Source: a bacterium
Lineage (GTDB): Bacteria; Zixibacteria; MSB-5A5; GN15; FEB-12
Direction: 5' to 3'
Length of the DNA stretch: 64,000 bases
Assembly (NCBI GenBank): GCA_020444475.1
Contig: JAHLKV010000003.1
Coordinates: 372,001-436,000, forward strand
A program made the position numbers and the translations under genes. Shown here piece after piece: positions 42,934 through 52,529 of this stretch; within the stretch, counting starts at the first letter, position 1, and every line of letters starts with the position of its first letter. The notes below the pieces were generated by a model, which saw only the letters and a program-made list of their open reading frames with translations, was not told the DNA's origin and searched no databases.

Positions 42934-43824
42934 ATGGCGCTCTCGCACAAACAAACCCTGATCTTCGCCGACCTCGGCCTGCTCTACGCGGCCGCCATCT
43001 GGGGCGCGACCTTCTTCATCGTAAAGGACGCCCTCTCCGGTATCGACCCGGTCACCATGGTCGCCTACCGCTTTCTCATCGCCGGCGGTCTCCTGCTGAT
43101 CTACGTCCTGGTCAGCAAACGTCCCCTCTTCGACAATATCAAGTACTCCATCCCCCTCGCCGTCATGCTCTGGTTTCTCTACGTCCCCCAGACGCTCGGC
43201 CTGAAATACACCACCGCCTCCAACTCCGGCTTCATCACCGGACTTTTTGTCGCCTTTGTGCCGCTCTTCCTCTTGACCATCTTCAGACGAAAACCGACGG
43301 TGATGGAAATTATCGCTTCGGTGGTTTCGCTGTTGGGACTCTGGATCCTCACCGGCGGAATGCAGTACATCAATCTGGGGGACATGTTGACCCTGGTCAC
43401 CGCGGTCGCTTACGCCCTGCACCTGCTCTACGCCGACCGGTACATGAAACGCGGCTTCGACCCCTATGTCTTCTCCTGCCAGCAGTTCCTTATCAACGGC
43501 CTGCTGGCCCTGGTGACCTCGCTCGCTGTTGGCCTGCCGCTGGAGATAACGACCAACCATGCCTTCTGGACCGTCATCTTCCTCGCCGTCTTCCCCACCC
43601 TCACTGCCTTCGTCATTCAAATGGTAGCCCAGAAGATCACGTCACCACTCAGAGTCTCTCTGATCTTTGCCCTGGAGCCGGTCTTCGCCGCAGCCTTCGC
43701 CTGGACTATCGGAGGCGAACAATTCGTCCTGCGGCGCGCCGCCGGCGGATTGCTGATAGCAGCGGCTCTCGCCCTCTCCGGACTTCCCACCCCCGCCTTC
43801 CTGAAGAAAAAGAAAAACGGCTGA
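42934..43824 (+). CDS. EamA/DMT-family transporter
   Basis: The 296-residue inner-membrane protein has ten hydrophobic segments arranged as two EamA repeats. Marks are LLYAAAIWGATFFIVKDALSGIDP in the first repeat and the end of the second, SLIFALEPVFAAAFAWTIGGE. Family members export or import amino acids, nucleosides or other metabolites; the substrate is unknown. The gene has its own TTGACA-type promoter. Its 3' end overlaps the terminator of the convergent lipoprotein gene. Confidence 0.9.
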   Translation: MALSHKQTLIFADLGLLYAAAIWGATFFIVKDALSGIDPVTMVAYRFLIAGGLLLIYVLVSKRPLFDNIKYSIPLAVMLWFLYVPQTLGLKYTTASNSGFITGLFVAFVPLFLLTIFRRKPTVMEIIASVVSLLGLWILTGGMQYINLGDMLTLVTAVAYALHLLYADRYMKRGFDPYVFSCQQFLINGLLALVTSLAVGLPLEITTNHAFWTVIFLAVFPTLTAFVIQMVAQKITSPLRVSLIFALEPVFAAAFAWTIGGEQFVLRRAAGGLLIAAALALSGLPTPAFLKKKKNG

Positions 43825-43841
43825 AGCGTTCGCTCCAGCCG
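43806..43841 (-). terminator. intrinsic terminator of the lipoprotein gene
   Basis: Read on the minus strand, the hairpin CGGCTGGAGCG/CGCTTCAGCCG has a two-base loop and one mismatch and is followed by TTTTTCTTTTTC. It lies over the last codons of the EamA gene. Confidence 0.75.
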
Positions 43842-43849
43842 CATAAACG

Positions 43850-44935
43850 TCATTTGATCGAATTGTTGTCGCCGACATCGACTTCGAGATGGTCGAGCAG
43901 GGTGCAGTCGACTTTCCACTCACCGGACATCGGAAGCTCCGTTTCGTCGGGCGGCAGCTCAAAACTTCCGAACTCTCCTCTCAACGTCCCACCGTTTCCG
44001 GAGCCGTCCGCCCACGCAAATGTCCCGGAGAAGAGACCGTGACTTGAGCCACACAACGGACACATACGGGAGTCGTCAAACCACCAGTCGCCCGCAAGAT
44101 ACGCAATGATATTGTCCGTATGGATACCCGTCACCCAGCCGGTGAACGTGCGCTCGCCGGCGGCCGTCGCCGAAAACGATCCGAATACATGCCCCTGCGG
44201 AGTGCCGTTGCGCGATGTCCACACCGCCGTGATGCTTCCCTGTTGCCGGTCGTTGCTCTCCTGCACCCACTTCCCGACTATCGTCCCGCGCTGGCAGAAG
44301 TTATCGAGCGGCAGCCGGTGCGAATGGATAATCACGCCGTTGTGCTCGTTCACTTGATAGAACCTTGTCAACGAGGCCAGCTCCTCGACATAGAGATTTG
44401 TACTGAAAGGACCGGTCTCGATACTGAGTGTCGGCGCCGCAAAGTAGTAGATGCCGCGCTTGTAGAAGACGATTACCGTAACACCGTCGAAATCGTCGCC
44501 GTGCGTCTCAGATATCCACGGCACCCACACCGGAGCGTCAACCGGAATGATCGAATCCACACCGGGTTCAAAACTGATCGCCTCGAACGCCTCGGCGAAG
44601 CCTTCGAAGTTGATCCGAAGTGTTCCCGTCCAATCGGTTGTATCCGGATTCGGTTCGGCCGTATTAAACGTATGGCCCCACACCAGGGTGACCGCATAGA
44701 TATCGTACGATGTGTCATGCACCGAAGGCAGGTAGTCCGGCCAGTCGTACATGTCGATCGCATCATACGATGGATACTCCGGACTGAGGAACGGCTGCAG
44801 TGAGGGCAGCGCGGCCACTCCGTGGCCCGGCGCCGGCTCTATGGCCGAGTCCGAATTCGACGGTGACTGCCGGCTGCTGCACGACAGACCCAACGCAGCG
44901 ACCATGACTATGATGAGGAGAAGCCACTTTCTCAT
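43850..44935 (-). CDS. putative lipoprotein of unknown function
   Basis: The 361-residue lipoprotein has the lipobox LGLSCS at about 16-21 and a Ser/Pro-rich linker. The mature part is mainly beta strands with many Trp, Gly and Asp residues (VTLVWGHTFN, WTGTLRINFEG, GTFAWADGSGNGGTLRGEFGS). A CPLC-x-S pair in SRMCPLCGSSHGLFSG may bind metal or form a disulfide. I do not recognise a family. It is followed by its own terminator. Confidence 0.7.
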   Translation of the reverse strand: MRKWLLLIIVMVAALGLSCSSRQSPSNSDSAIEPAPGHGVAALPSLQPFLSPEYPSYDAIDMYDWPDYLPSVHDTSYDIYAVTLVWGHTFNTAEPNPDTTDWTGTLRINFEGFAEAFEAISFEPGVDSIIPVDAPVWVPWISETHGDDFDGVTVIVFYKRGIYYFAAPTLSIETGPFSTNLYVEELASLTRFYQVNEHNGVIIHSHRLPLDNFCQRGTIVGKWVQESNDRQQGSITAVWTSRNGTPQGHVFGSFSATAAGERTFTGWVTGIHTDNIIAYLAGDWWFDDSRMCPLCGSSHGLFSGTFAWADGSGNGGTLRGEFGSFELPPDETELPMSGEWKVDCTLLDHLEVDVGDNNSIK

Positions 44936-45082
44936 GATATCACCACTTTTGCTGACAATAAACGATTGGCATACGCGACGGCCCTGGAGCGAGAGAAGCG
45001 GAACGCGCGGTGTGTGACCGGACCGGCTTCACTACTCACAAACTAATCATTCGTCGGCAGTCATACAAGAGCCAACCCCGGC

Positions 45083-45934
45083 TTACTCCGAAATCGCCTT
45101 GTAAACCGCCGATAGATCTTCCCGCCCGAGGCCCTGCTTCCGGGCCAGACCAAACAATTCCCGCGCCGTACTTCCGGTAAACAGCGGCCGCTCGATCTGC
45201 CGCGCCAAATCCTGCAAGTAAAACAGATCCTTGTAGATAGCGTCGACACTGAAGTGCGCCGGATACTCCCGGTTCAGCAGGTTCGACCGCTTGGCCTTCA
45301 ACACCAGGCTGCTCCCGGCGCCCGCCGCGAGAACATCCAGAGCCACTTCCCGGTCCAGACCGGCCGCCTCAGCCAGCGCCAGCGATTCGGCAAGCCCGGT
45401 CATGAAAACACCGAGCACCATATTGTTGATCAGCTTCATGCGCGATGCCAGCCCCGGCTCCCTGAGATAGAAGATTGTCGTACCGATCAAATCGAGCAGC
45501 GGCAGCGCCGCACCGTAGGCATCCTCGTCACCACTCACGGCAATCGTCAGCGTCCCGCTCGCCGCCGGCAAAACACTCCCCAGCACCGGCGCCTCAACAT
45601 AACTCGCCCCTACCTGCCCCAGCAGATCATAAAAGCCGAGCACGCTCTCGAAATGGTTGGTGGTCGTGTCTATTACCAGCTTCCCCTCACACGCGCCGGC
45701 CAGCAGACCTTGCTCACCGGTGATCACGTCGAACACGGCATCGGAGTCGAACAGGTTCAGAATCACCGTGTCGCAGCGCGAAATGACATCCGCCGGACTC
45801 TCGCCGGCCTCTGCCTTGATCGTGTCACATTTGGCCCGCGTCCGATTCCACACCAGCAACTCCGTATGCTTGGCGATCAACCGACCCGCCATGGCGCGCC
45901 CCAGATTGCCCAGGCCAATAAATCCTACCGGCAT
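45083..45934 (-). CDS. NAD(P)-dependent beta-hydroxyacid dehydrogenase
   Basis: The 283-residue enzyme is of the 3-hydroxyisobutyrate / 2-hydroxy-3-oxopropionate dehydrogenase type. It has the Rossmann start VGFIGLGNLGRAMAGRL, the substrate-site loop GSVLPAASGTLTIAVSGD, and catalytic Lys in KLINNMVLG. The residue after the second strand (LLVWNRTRAK) fits NADPH binding. The substrate could be a small 3-hydroxyacid or succinic semialdehyde. I chose ATG 45934, about seven bases after GGAGA. Confidence 0.9.
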   Translation of the reverse strand: MPVGFIGLGNLGRAMAGRLIAKHTELLVWNRTRAKCDTIKAEAGESPADVISRCDTVILNLFDSDAVFDVITGEQGLLAGACEGKLVIDTTTNHFESVLGFYDLLGQVGASYVEAPVLGSVLPAASGTLTIAVSGDEDAYGAALPLLDLIGTTIFYLREPGLASRMKLINNMVLGVFMTGLAESLALAEAAGLDREVALDVLAAGAGSSLVLKAKRSNLLNREYPAHFSVDAIYKDLFYLQDLARQIERPLFTGSTARELFGLARKQGLGREDLSAVYKAISE

Positions 45935-46120
45935 GTATATTCTCCATAGTTGTGGGATTCGCGACCCATCAAGTAAGTTCTCTGTCGGCAATTAGACAAG
46001 CCCGAAACACCGCCCGGCGATTCGACCGATTGCTCAGTCTCAACCGAACACCCCGATAGAACGCTGCTCCGTTTAAGTCGCGGCCCGCCTCTCACTCGGA
46101 ACAGACCTCAACAATCATAA

Positions 46121-48769
46121 TTACGGACATGCTTCAGGCGCGGGTCCCCCCAGGAACAGGTAGTTCACCAGATAGATTAGATCCGACAGATCGACATCAC
46201 CGTTTTCATCACCGTTCACATTCCCGACCCCCGGGCAGGCCAGGTCAGGACCCTGGAGGAACAGGTGGTTCGCGAGATAGATCAGGTCAGACAAGTCGAT
46301 TGACTCGCCCGGATCCGAATTGACGTTGCCGGTACCGGAAGTACAGCAGCACGCATTCCCCACGCCGTCGCGATTGTTATCCGCCTGATCCGGATTGGAT
46401 ACCCCCGGACAGTTGTCGCACAGGTCGGGCCATCCGTCACTGTCGTCGTCGGCTCCCGCAGGACAGGGCAGCACCGCCGTATACATGGAGTTGCCGTGTG
46501 TACCGATCACCATGGTTCGCGACACGGGATCAAAATCCAGGTCTACAGCCACCCGTGTCGGAAGTCCGGAGCCCAGCACCTCCCAATGCTGACCGAGATT
46601 CGAGGTGAAGAACACACCATAGTCGGTTGCCACATATAGTGTCGAATCGCCGCCCGGATCTATGACGATGTCATTCACCGGCCCCTCGGGCAGATCCCCG
46701 TGAATGTCCTCCCAGGTCGCTCCGAAGTCCGTCGTACGGAAAACGTGCGGTAGATAGCTGTCATCTCGATACCCGGACAGGGTCACGCAGGCGCCGGCGC
46801 TTGACCGTGGATCGGTCGCCACACTGGTCACCCAACGCACCGGCAATACGGCGCTGACCTTCGTCCAGGTAGCAGCTCGATCCTGAGTGACCCACACGTT
46901 CCCATCGTCTGTACCGACCCAGATCACATCGCTGTCGACCGGGGATACACTGATCCTGGAAATCTTCCCATACCGCGTGCGATTTCCCTCCGGATGAGGC
47001 CAATTCGAGAGATCACCGCTGACCGGACTCCAGGATTCTGCCCCGTCTTCGGTCCGATAAACCCGTTGCGATCCGATATACAGCACGTTGTGATTCTGAG
47101 GATCGAGCGTGAATGGTGTATCCCAGTCAAAGCGGTCAGTGTCGCTGAGCCCGCTTGTACGCCGGTAGAAGTGTTCTCCCCCGTCGGTAGACTTGTGAAA
47201 ATTCGCATAGAAACCCTCGGCGTACAGGATTGCACTGTCAACGGGATCGTAGGCTATGTGGAAACCGTCCCCTCCCAATATCTTCTCATAGCTCCCCGGG
47301 GCACTCGATGTCCCTCGGAGGGTACCGTTGTCTTGAGAGCCGCCCATCAGTTCACCGGGATTGTTTGGATTAATGGCAGTGTGATAAAATTGGATGATTG
47401 GCATATTCTCACAGTGACGCCAATTCTCACCATGATCCTCAGAGATGTACACACCACCATCGGACGCCAGATAGAAACGATCCGGGGCGTTCGCATGAAT
47501 AATCAGATCATGATAATCAAAATGCGTCTCTTTACTGTAGTCGGTCCAGGTCTCCGAACCATCCGTAGACTTCATGAGAGCTACGCCCAGTGCGAAAACT
47601 TCTTCGGGGTTATTCGGATGCGTTCGAATCTGTCCGAAATACCAGGCGAAACCGCCCCAGGCAAGGGGAAAGTATGCGGGCGTGGGAAACCGGTACCAAC
47701 CATCACCGAGATCGTCACTTCGATAGATTCCTGTCCAATCATACTTACTGGAATACAATGCATAAACAGTGTTCGAACCCGAGGCTATCCACACTCCTAT
47801 TCTTCCTACGCCCGTTGTGTCGGCGTCGGGCAGACCGACTGTCAGTTCGGTCCACGTTGATCCATGGTCCGTGGAGCGGAAGAGACCACTGTTATTCCCC
47901 TCGTACTTGATACTGGCACTAGAGCAATACCGCTCCCACATCGCAGCGAACAGCGTACCAGTGCTTGGTTGATAGGAAAGATCGATGCACCCGGTGGTGT
48001 CGTCCAAATAGAGAGATTGTTCCCAAGTCTGCCCCCCATCGAAGGAGCGATAGACTCCCCGCTCTGGATTTGTTCCCCACTGCCGTCCCATTGCGGCCAC
48101 GAACATGGTATCGGGCCTGAGTGGATCAATCACGATGCGAGCTATCTGATTACTCTCCGCCAAACCGACCGGCGTCCACGTCGCCCCACCATCGTCGGAG
48201 CGGAAGATACCCTTGCCACCCCAGGCGTATGGTGCGCCGTTGGCTTCGCCCGTCCCGCAATAAACAACATTCGGATTGTTCGGATGAATCGCAAGGGCGC
48301 CAATCGACGCGATCCCTTCATCATCGAAAATCGACTCCCAGGTCATCCCCCGATCGACCGACTTGTACAATCCTCCGCTGGCCGAACCCGCGTAGACTAC
48401 GTCAGGAAACGACGGATGCACTGCGAGAGCGGCGACCCGGCCGACTATATTCGTAGGGCCGGCCTGCTGCCAGACAACCAGGTTCCGCGACTTAGTCGAA
48501 GATTCCGCTCGAAGGCGATTTGCCTGCGCCGACGCGCGTTCAAACTCAGACCCTGGAATACTGTCAAGGGGCGCCATCCGCTGAAACATGAACCACTCAC
48601 TCGGACGGGCTTTGCGGTGCGCCCGGGCGACCGGATCGGCGTTTTCGAATTTTGCTTTGAAAGGCTTGACCCAGTCTGCGGGATCAGCAACGTCGCCGCG
48701 AAACACAGCCCAACCCAGCCCCAGCAGAATAAAGGCCACCGCAGCTAAAACCAAAAATCTCCCGGGCAT
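46121..48769 (-). CDS. secreted sortilin/BNR-type beta-propeller protein with dockerin
   Basis: The 882-residue protein has an N-terminal hydrophobic signal or anchor, then a propeller with about ten Asp-boxes (SxDxGxTW: SVDRGMTW, SDDGGATW, SFDGGQTW, STDHGSTW, SEDHGENW, TTDFGATW and others), as in Vps10/sortilin and the BNR family. Thrombospondin type-3 repeats (DDDSDGWPDLCDNCPG) and a dockerin doublet (two DLSDLIYLxNxLFL units) complete it. It may bind or hydrolyse surface or extracellular polymers; catalytic residues are not clear. I chose ATG 48769 with GGAGGGAG upstream. Confidence 0.88.
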   Translation of the reverse strand: MPGRFLVLAAVAFILLGLGWAVFRGDVADPADWVKPFKAKFENADPVARAHRKARPSEWFMFQRMAPLDSIPGSEFERASAQANRLRAESSTKSRNLVVWQQAGPTNIVGRVAALAVHPSFPDVVYAGSASGGLYKSVDRGMTWESIFDDEGIASIGALAIHPNNPNVVYCGTGEANGAPYAWGGKGIFRSDDGGATWTPVGLAESNQIARIVIDPLRPDTMFVAAMGRQWGTNPERGVYRSFDGGQTWEQSLYLDDTTGCIDLSYQPSTGTLFAAMWERYCSSASIKYEGNNSGLFRSTDHGSTWTELTVGLPDADTTGVGRIGVWIASGSNTVYALYSSKYDWTGIYRSDDLGDGWYRFPTPAYFPLAWGGFAWYFGQIRTHPNNPEEVFALGVALMKSTDGSETWTDYSKETHFDYHDLIIHANAPDRFYLASDGGVYISEDHGENWRHCENMPIIQFYHTAINPNNPGELMGGSQDNGTLRGTSSAPGSYEKILGGDGFHIAYDPVDSAILYAEGFYANFHKSTDGGEHFYRRTSGLSDTDRFDWDTPFTLDPQNHNVLYIGSQRVYRTEDGAESWSPVSGDLSNWPHPEGNRTRYGKISRISVSPVDSDVIWVGTDDGNVWVTQDRAATWTKVSAVLPVRWVTSVATDPRSSAGACVTLSGYRDDSYLPHVFRTTDFGATWEDIHGDLPEGPVNDIVIDPGGDSTLYVATDYGVFFTSNLGQHWEVLGSGLPTRVAVDLDFDPVSRTMVIGTHGNSMYTAVLPCPAGADDDSDGWPDLCDNCPGVSNPDQADNNRDGVGNACCCTSGTGNVNSDPGESIDLSDLIYLANHLFLQGPDLACPGVGNVNGDENGDVDLSDLIYLVNYLFLGGPAPEACP

Positions 48770-48900
48770 GGCGATCACTCCCTCCATCGTGTTCGATCAT
48801 GAATACCGGCAAGCTACCCTCCCTACGTGAATGATAACCTGATTCTGGTTCTTTCAAAGCAGTTTCCTCCCGCCTCACCACCCATTCTCCCTGCACCCAT

Positions 48901-48915
48901 TCAAATCAGATTTGA
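48901..48915. promoter_or_regulatory. candidate operator palindrome
   Basis: TCAAATC-A-GATTTGA is a perfect 7-1-7 inverted repeat that ends one base before the -35 element of the phosphatidyltransferase promoter. Confidence 0.35.
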
Positions 48916-48916
48916 G

Positions 48917-48946
48917 TTGTCCGTCAGAACGAATAGTGTGTACAAT
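48917..48946 (+). promoter_or_regulatory. promoter of the phosphatidyltransferase gene
   Basis: TTGTCC (48917-48922), an 18-base spacer and TACAAT (48941-48946). The predicted start is about 48952, and AGGGAG precedes the ATG at 48964. Confidence 0.55.
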
Positions 48947-48963
48947 ACGCAGGGAGAAAAACC

Positions 48964-49611
48964 ATGAGTTCAACATTGTCTTTGCCGAACATCGTGACCA
49001 TCACCCGCCTTCTGCTCGTCTTCGTGGTGGTCATTCTCGTTTACGGACAGACCGTCCTCGACGGCCTCCTTGCCGCCTTCTTCGCCGTCCTGATCATCAT
49101 CGGCGACTGGCTCGATGGACACCTTGCCCGCAAACTCGACCAGGCCAGCACCCTCGGCAGCGTCCTCGATATCGCCGCCGACCGCATTCTCGAGACCGTT
49201 ATGTGGATCATCCTCGCCGACATCGGCCTCATCCCCATCTGGATCCCCATCGTCGTCATCTCACGCGGCATCCTCACCGACAGCATTCGAGGATTCGTCC
49301 TCCAATTCGGGTACGCCGGGTTCGGCGAAAAAACACTGCAGAAGTCGAAACTCGGCAAGTTCCTCACCGGGTCGCCGATCATGCGCTCCGGCTACGCCAT
49401 CCTCAAAGCCTTTACCTTCGGCTGGCTGCTCCTGCTGGCGGCTATCGACAACGTCCTCATCCGCTGGAAACACTTCGAACCCTCCTGGCTCGACACCGCC
49501 TTCCAAATCGGCTACTGGGCCGCCGTCGCCGCCGCCATCGTCTGTCTTGTGCGTGGTGTGCCGGTCGTCATCGAAGGCATCGCGATTATCCGCGAGAAAG
49601 CCGACAACTAA
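48964..49611 (+). CDS. CDP-alcohol phosphatidyltransferase (PgsA-like)
   Basis: The 215-residue inner-membrane enzyme has about six membrane segments. The family motif is complete: DWLDGHLARKLDQAS followed by LGSVLDIAADRI (D-x2-DG-x2-AR-x8-G-x3-D-x3-D). It joins a CDP-diacylglycerol with an alcohol, most likely glycerol 3-phosphate, to make phosphatidylglycerol phosphate, but other alcohols are possible. A HAD-type phosphatase follows four bases later and could remove the phosphate. Confidence 0.88.
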   Translation: MSSTLSLPNIVTITRLLLVFVVVILVYGQTVLDGLLAAFFAVLIIIGDWLDGHLARKLDQASTLGSVLDIAADRILETVMWIILADIGLIPIWIPIVVISRGILTDSIRGFVLQFGYAGFGEKTLQKSKLGKFLTGSPIMRSGYAILKAFTFGWLLLLAAIDNVLIRWKHFEPSWLDTAFQIGYWAAVAAAIVCLVRGVPVVIEGIAIIREKADN

Positions 49612-49615
49612 CCGC

Positions 49616-50320
49616 ATGGTCGTGCTGTGGGACATCGACGGAACGCTGGTGCGCTCCAGCCTCGAACGGTACTTCTTCGCCTACCTGCGCCAACACCACC
49701 CCAGCGTCTCCGCACTCAGCACGATCCTGCACGTCCTGCACAACGGTCTCGCATCATGGCCGCCGGTCTGGTACAAAATGAAGGTCGCCTACCTCCGCGG
49801 ACTGACCGTCGACGAAGTCGATGACTACTTCGCACGCTGCTGGTCCGAACGGATAGAGAACAACCTCTTTCCCGGCTGCACCGGCGCCGTACAACAACTC
49901 CGAGATCGGCACATCCGCCAGGTCCTCCTCACCGGCGGACCGCGCCCGCTCGCGAAACGAGTGGCGCAACACCTCGGTGTCGATGACCTGATCGCCTCCG
50001 ACCCCGTCATCACAAACAGCTGCTACACCGGCGCAGTCACCGAGCCTCACCCCCGCGGCAAAAGAAAGGTCGCCTTCGCGGACCGATGGCTTCGGCAGAA
50101 CAAACTCGGCTGGAACCAGACTGTCGCCCTCGGCAATCACCTCGACGATCGCTACCTTCTCGAACGTGCCACCATTGCCGTCGCCGTCAACCCCGACAAC
50201 CAACTGCGCCAGCTTGCCGACAGAAAAGGCTGGCCGTGCATCGACCCCGGCAGCACCAACTCGGCCGATAATCTGGTTCGCCTCATTCTATCCGCCGAAA
50301 CGCCGAAGACCGGCACATGA
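49616..50320 (+). CDS. HAD-IB family phosphatase
   Basis: The 234-residue protein has DIDGT at the N-terminus (nucleophile and acid Asp), LLTGGPRPLAKRVAQHLG (motif II Thr), and GNHLDDRYLLERA (Mg2+ Asp) followed by AVNPDNQLRQLADRKGW, the usual end of HAD-IB proteins. It starts four bases after the PgsA-like gene, so a phosphatidylglycerophosphate phosphatase role is plausible but inferred from position. A longer frame upstream overlaps the phosphatidyltransferase gene and is not coding. Confidence 0.85.
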   Translation: MVVLWDIDGTLVRSSLERYFFAYLRQHHPSVSALSTILHVLHNGLASWPPVWYKMKVAYLRGLTVDEVDDYFARCWSERIENNLFPGCTGAVQQLRDRHIRQVLLTGGPRPLAKRVAQHLGVDDLIASDPVITNSCYTGAVTEPHPRGKRKVAFADRWLRQNKLGWNQTVALGNHLDDRYLLERATIAVAVNPDNQLRQLADRKGWPCIDPGSTNSADNLVRLILSAETPKTGT

Positions 50321-50390
50321 AACTTCCCGGTCCTCCTCGCGTATGCTGAACCCAGGAAGAGGTCTGTAACATCGATATCGTGGAGGCAAT

Positions 50391-51674
50391 ATGAAGACGT
50401 TCGCGGCTGCCGTCCTGTTCATTCTCGCGCTTGGTGTCGCTGCGCCTGCGCAGCAGCCAGATCCAAACGCGCTAGTCCGCGAAGCGGGCGCGGCCTACCA
50501 GCAACAGGACTATCAAACGTTCGTCGAGAAAACCGAAGCCGCCCGCCGTATCATTCCCAACAACGCCGTGATCATGTACAACCTCGCCTGCGGCTACGCC
50601 CTTACCGGAAAACCGGATCGGGCGATGGAACTACTGACAGCACTCACCCGACGAAAGATCGACTTCGGCGCCGCCAACGACCCGGACTTCACCTCGCTCC
50701 ACGATCGCGATGACTTCAAGGACCTGATCAGACGACTCGACACCATGTTCACCCCCATCAACACCAGCGAACTGATCTTTGCAACACAGCAGGTCGATAT
50801 GATCCCTGAAGGCATGGCGATTGACCCGCGCTCCGGCGACATATACTTCGGCAGCATGCGCTCCGGTGAGATATTCCTTGTCGACCGCGCTGGACAACTC
50901 TCACGCTTCGCCTCCGTGGCAGACTCACTTCAGCTCAGCAGCCTCGGCATGGAAGTCGACACCATCCGCAACCTCCTCTGGGCTCTCGGCACCTCGTCGC
51001 AGCAACACGCCGGCTTCCGCCACGACGCACCGAATCAGGCCGCCCTCTTCGCCTTCGACCTTACCTCCGCAGCCACGACGCACTTCCATCCCTGGACCGA
51101 CGTACCAACCGGATTCGGCTACAACGATCTCACCGTCACAACGAACGGTGACATACATATAGGAGGAAACGCCGTCTATCACCTGCCGGCGGGAGGCAGC
51201 ACCGTTCAACAACTCTCCTTCGAGCCAACCTTAGTCGGTGTCAACGGCCTCTCGTTCTCCGAAGATGAACGCTACCTGTTCGTTTCATCGTATGGTCGTG
51301 GTCTGGCGCGAATAGAGCTGAGGACCATGGAATGGGCATATCTCGGATCAGCCGATACGGTCGAACTGGCGGGAATCGATGGCTTGTATTATCGAGAAGG
51401 GTCGTTATTCGCCATCCAGAACGGGGTGCAGCCCTGGCGGGCCATCCGCTTTGATCTCAACGAGGCGCGTGATTCGATCATTAACTTCGAACTGCTGGAG
51501 TTCAAGAACGACAGCCTCACCGTTGCCACCACCGGCGGGTTGTACGGTGACTGGTTCTATTATGTCGCCACCGGTCCGGCCCCCACGCCGATACCATCTC
51601 ACCTGCCAACACACACACATCGAGTCCTCGGAAAGACGACAATCATGCGTGCACCGATGAACCCGGAACCCTGA
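50391..51674 (+). CDS. exported TPR plus beta-propeller (SMP-30-like) protein
   Basis: The 427-residue protein has a signal peptide (about 1-20, cut after PAQ). A short TPR-like part (about 28-115: NAVIMYNLACGYALTGKPDRAMELL) is followed by a six-bladed-propeller-like part (DMIPEGMAIDPRSGDIYFGS, GVNGLSFSEDERYLFVSSYG, LAGIDGLYYREGSLFAIQNG) of SMP-30/gluconolactonase pattern. Substrate and role are unknown. It follows the HAD gene by 70 bases and may share its transcript. Confidence 0.75.
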   Translation: MKTFAAAVLFILALGVAAPAQQPDPNALVREAGAAYQQQDYQTFVEKTEAARRIIPNNAVIMYNLACGYALTGKPDRAMELLTALTRRKIDFGAANDPDFTSLHDRDDFKDLIRRLDTMFTPINTSELIFATQQVDMIPEGMAIDPRSGDIYFGSMRSGEIFLVDRAGQLSRFASVADSLQLSSLGMEVDTIRNLLWALGTSSQQHAGFRHDAPNQAALFAFDLTSAATTHFHPWTDVPTGFGYNDLTVTTNGDIHIGGNAVYHLPAGGSTVQQLSFEPTLVGVNGLSFSEDERYLFVSSYGRGLARIELRTMEWAYLGSADTVELAGIDGLYYREGSLFAIQNGVQPWRAIRFDLNEARDSIINFELLEFKNDSLTVATTGGLYGDWFYYVATGPAPTPIPSHLPTHTHRVLGKTTIMRAPMNPEP

Positions 51675-51688
51675 CGACCGGACTGGGA

Positions 51689-52099
51689 TCAGTCACGCTC
51701 ATCGATATCGACCAGTCGCCCCTTCTCCCAGTCTTCGCCAAGAACTGACAAGCCGCAGGCGTCGGCGTCGGCGACAAAGTCCTCAGGCACCGCGATCGTA
51801 TAACCGCCGCCAATCGGTCTGAACGATGATAGTCCCATTTGTCCGGTAAGACCAAAATGACCCGTGCCACAAATTGTCACAACCGGAATATGGTTGTCTC
51901 GAAGCACTTCCTCTATCATGTCGGCATACTCCGACGACGACAGCCGGGCCAGTGCCACCCAGTTGTCGTACACAACACCATCCTCGCCTCTCGGGAAATC
52001 AGCCGGATCGGCAAGTGAAGCCACCAGCTTCACATTACAGTCAGGACACAAGCCCGTCCCGACTTCATACTCATACCTGCACTTGGGACAAAACGGCAT
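51689..52099 (-). CDS. DUF2007-like protein with zinc ribbon
   Basis: The 136-residue protein starts with a zinc-ribbon CPKC-x12-CPDC. The rest (WVALARLSSSEYADMIEEVLRDNHIPVV, then YTIAVPEDFVADADA) matches the DUF2007 'putative signal transducing' type. Function is unknown. The gene converges on the propeller gene (14-base gap) and has no visible terminator. Confidence 0.78.
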   Translation of the reverse strand: MPFCPKCRYEYEVGTGLCPDCNVKLVASLADPADFPRGEDGVVYDNWVALARLSSSEYADMIEEVLRDNHIPVVTICGTGHFGLTGQMGLSSFRPIGGGYTIAVPEDFVADADACGLSVLGEDWEKGRLVDIDERD

Positions 52100-52529
52100 A
52101 ACCCTGCCTTAGATTAAGGTACGTTTCGCTCTCTTTCACGAAAGTACGCTCCACCGTCCACATTATTCAAGCGCTTTCGTGTTCCCATCTGAAACAGCGG
52201 CCGCACTCGCCAGCCCTGTGCACCAGCTGTACAGTGACACCAGCCCGTCCCTTCGAATCCCGGTTCAACGGGCGTGAGGACTCCAGTTTCGTCGAACGAC
52301 GACGATACTAAGTATAGTGCCCGTCAACACCGGCATGCGGGTCTCGTCGGCCCGCAAAATGGACCATTTGCGACACTTTACAAGCTGAGCGACAGCGTAT
52401 CGACTGACAGGTCGTCACTGTTCATGCTGGTGTTGATCGACGGACTTCGTAAGCAGCACACCTGGACGAGACACGATACAGTCAGCGCAAAGTGAACCTA
52501 AACTCTCAAGAGCGCGAGGGGACAAAGTC
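52100..52529. other. divergent intergenic region, little recognised
   Basis: This 430-base region separates the DUF2007-like gene from the solute-binding protein gene. No open frame with a ribosome site is seen. A T-arm-like TTCGAATCCCGG near 52250 has no partner arms, so no tRNA is present. No convincing -35/-10 pair could be placed for the solute-binding protein gene. Confidence 0.5.

Noticed and set aside
49115..49615. Extension of the HAD phosphatase frame upstream
   Set aside because: It overlaps the phosphatidyltransferase gene in another frame and is Ser/Pro/Arg-rich; the HAD motif begins three residues after ATG 49616.
52240..52290. tRNA-like T-arm TTCGAATCCCGG in the intergenic region
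   Set aside because: No acceptor, D-arm or anticodon arm can be formed around it.
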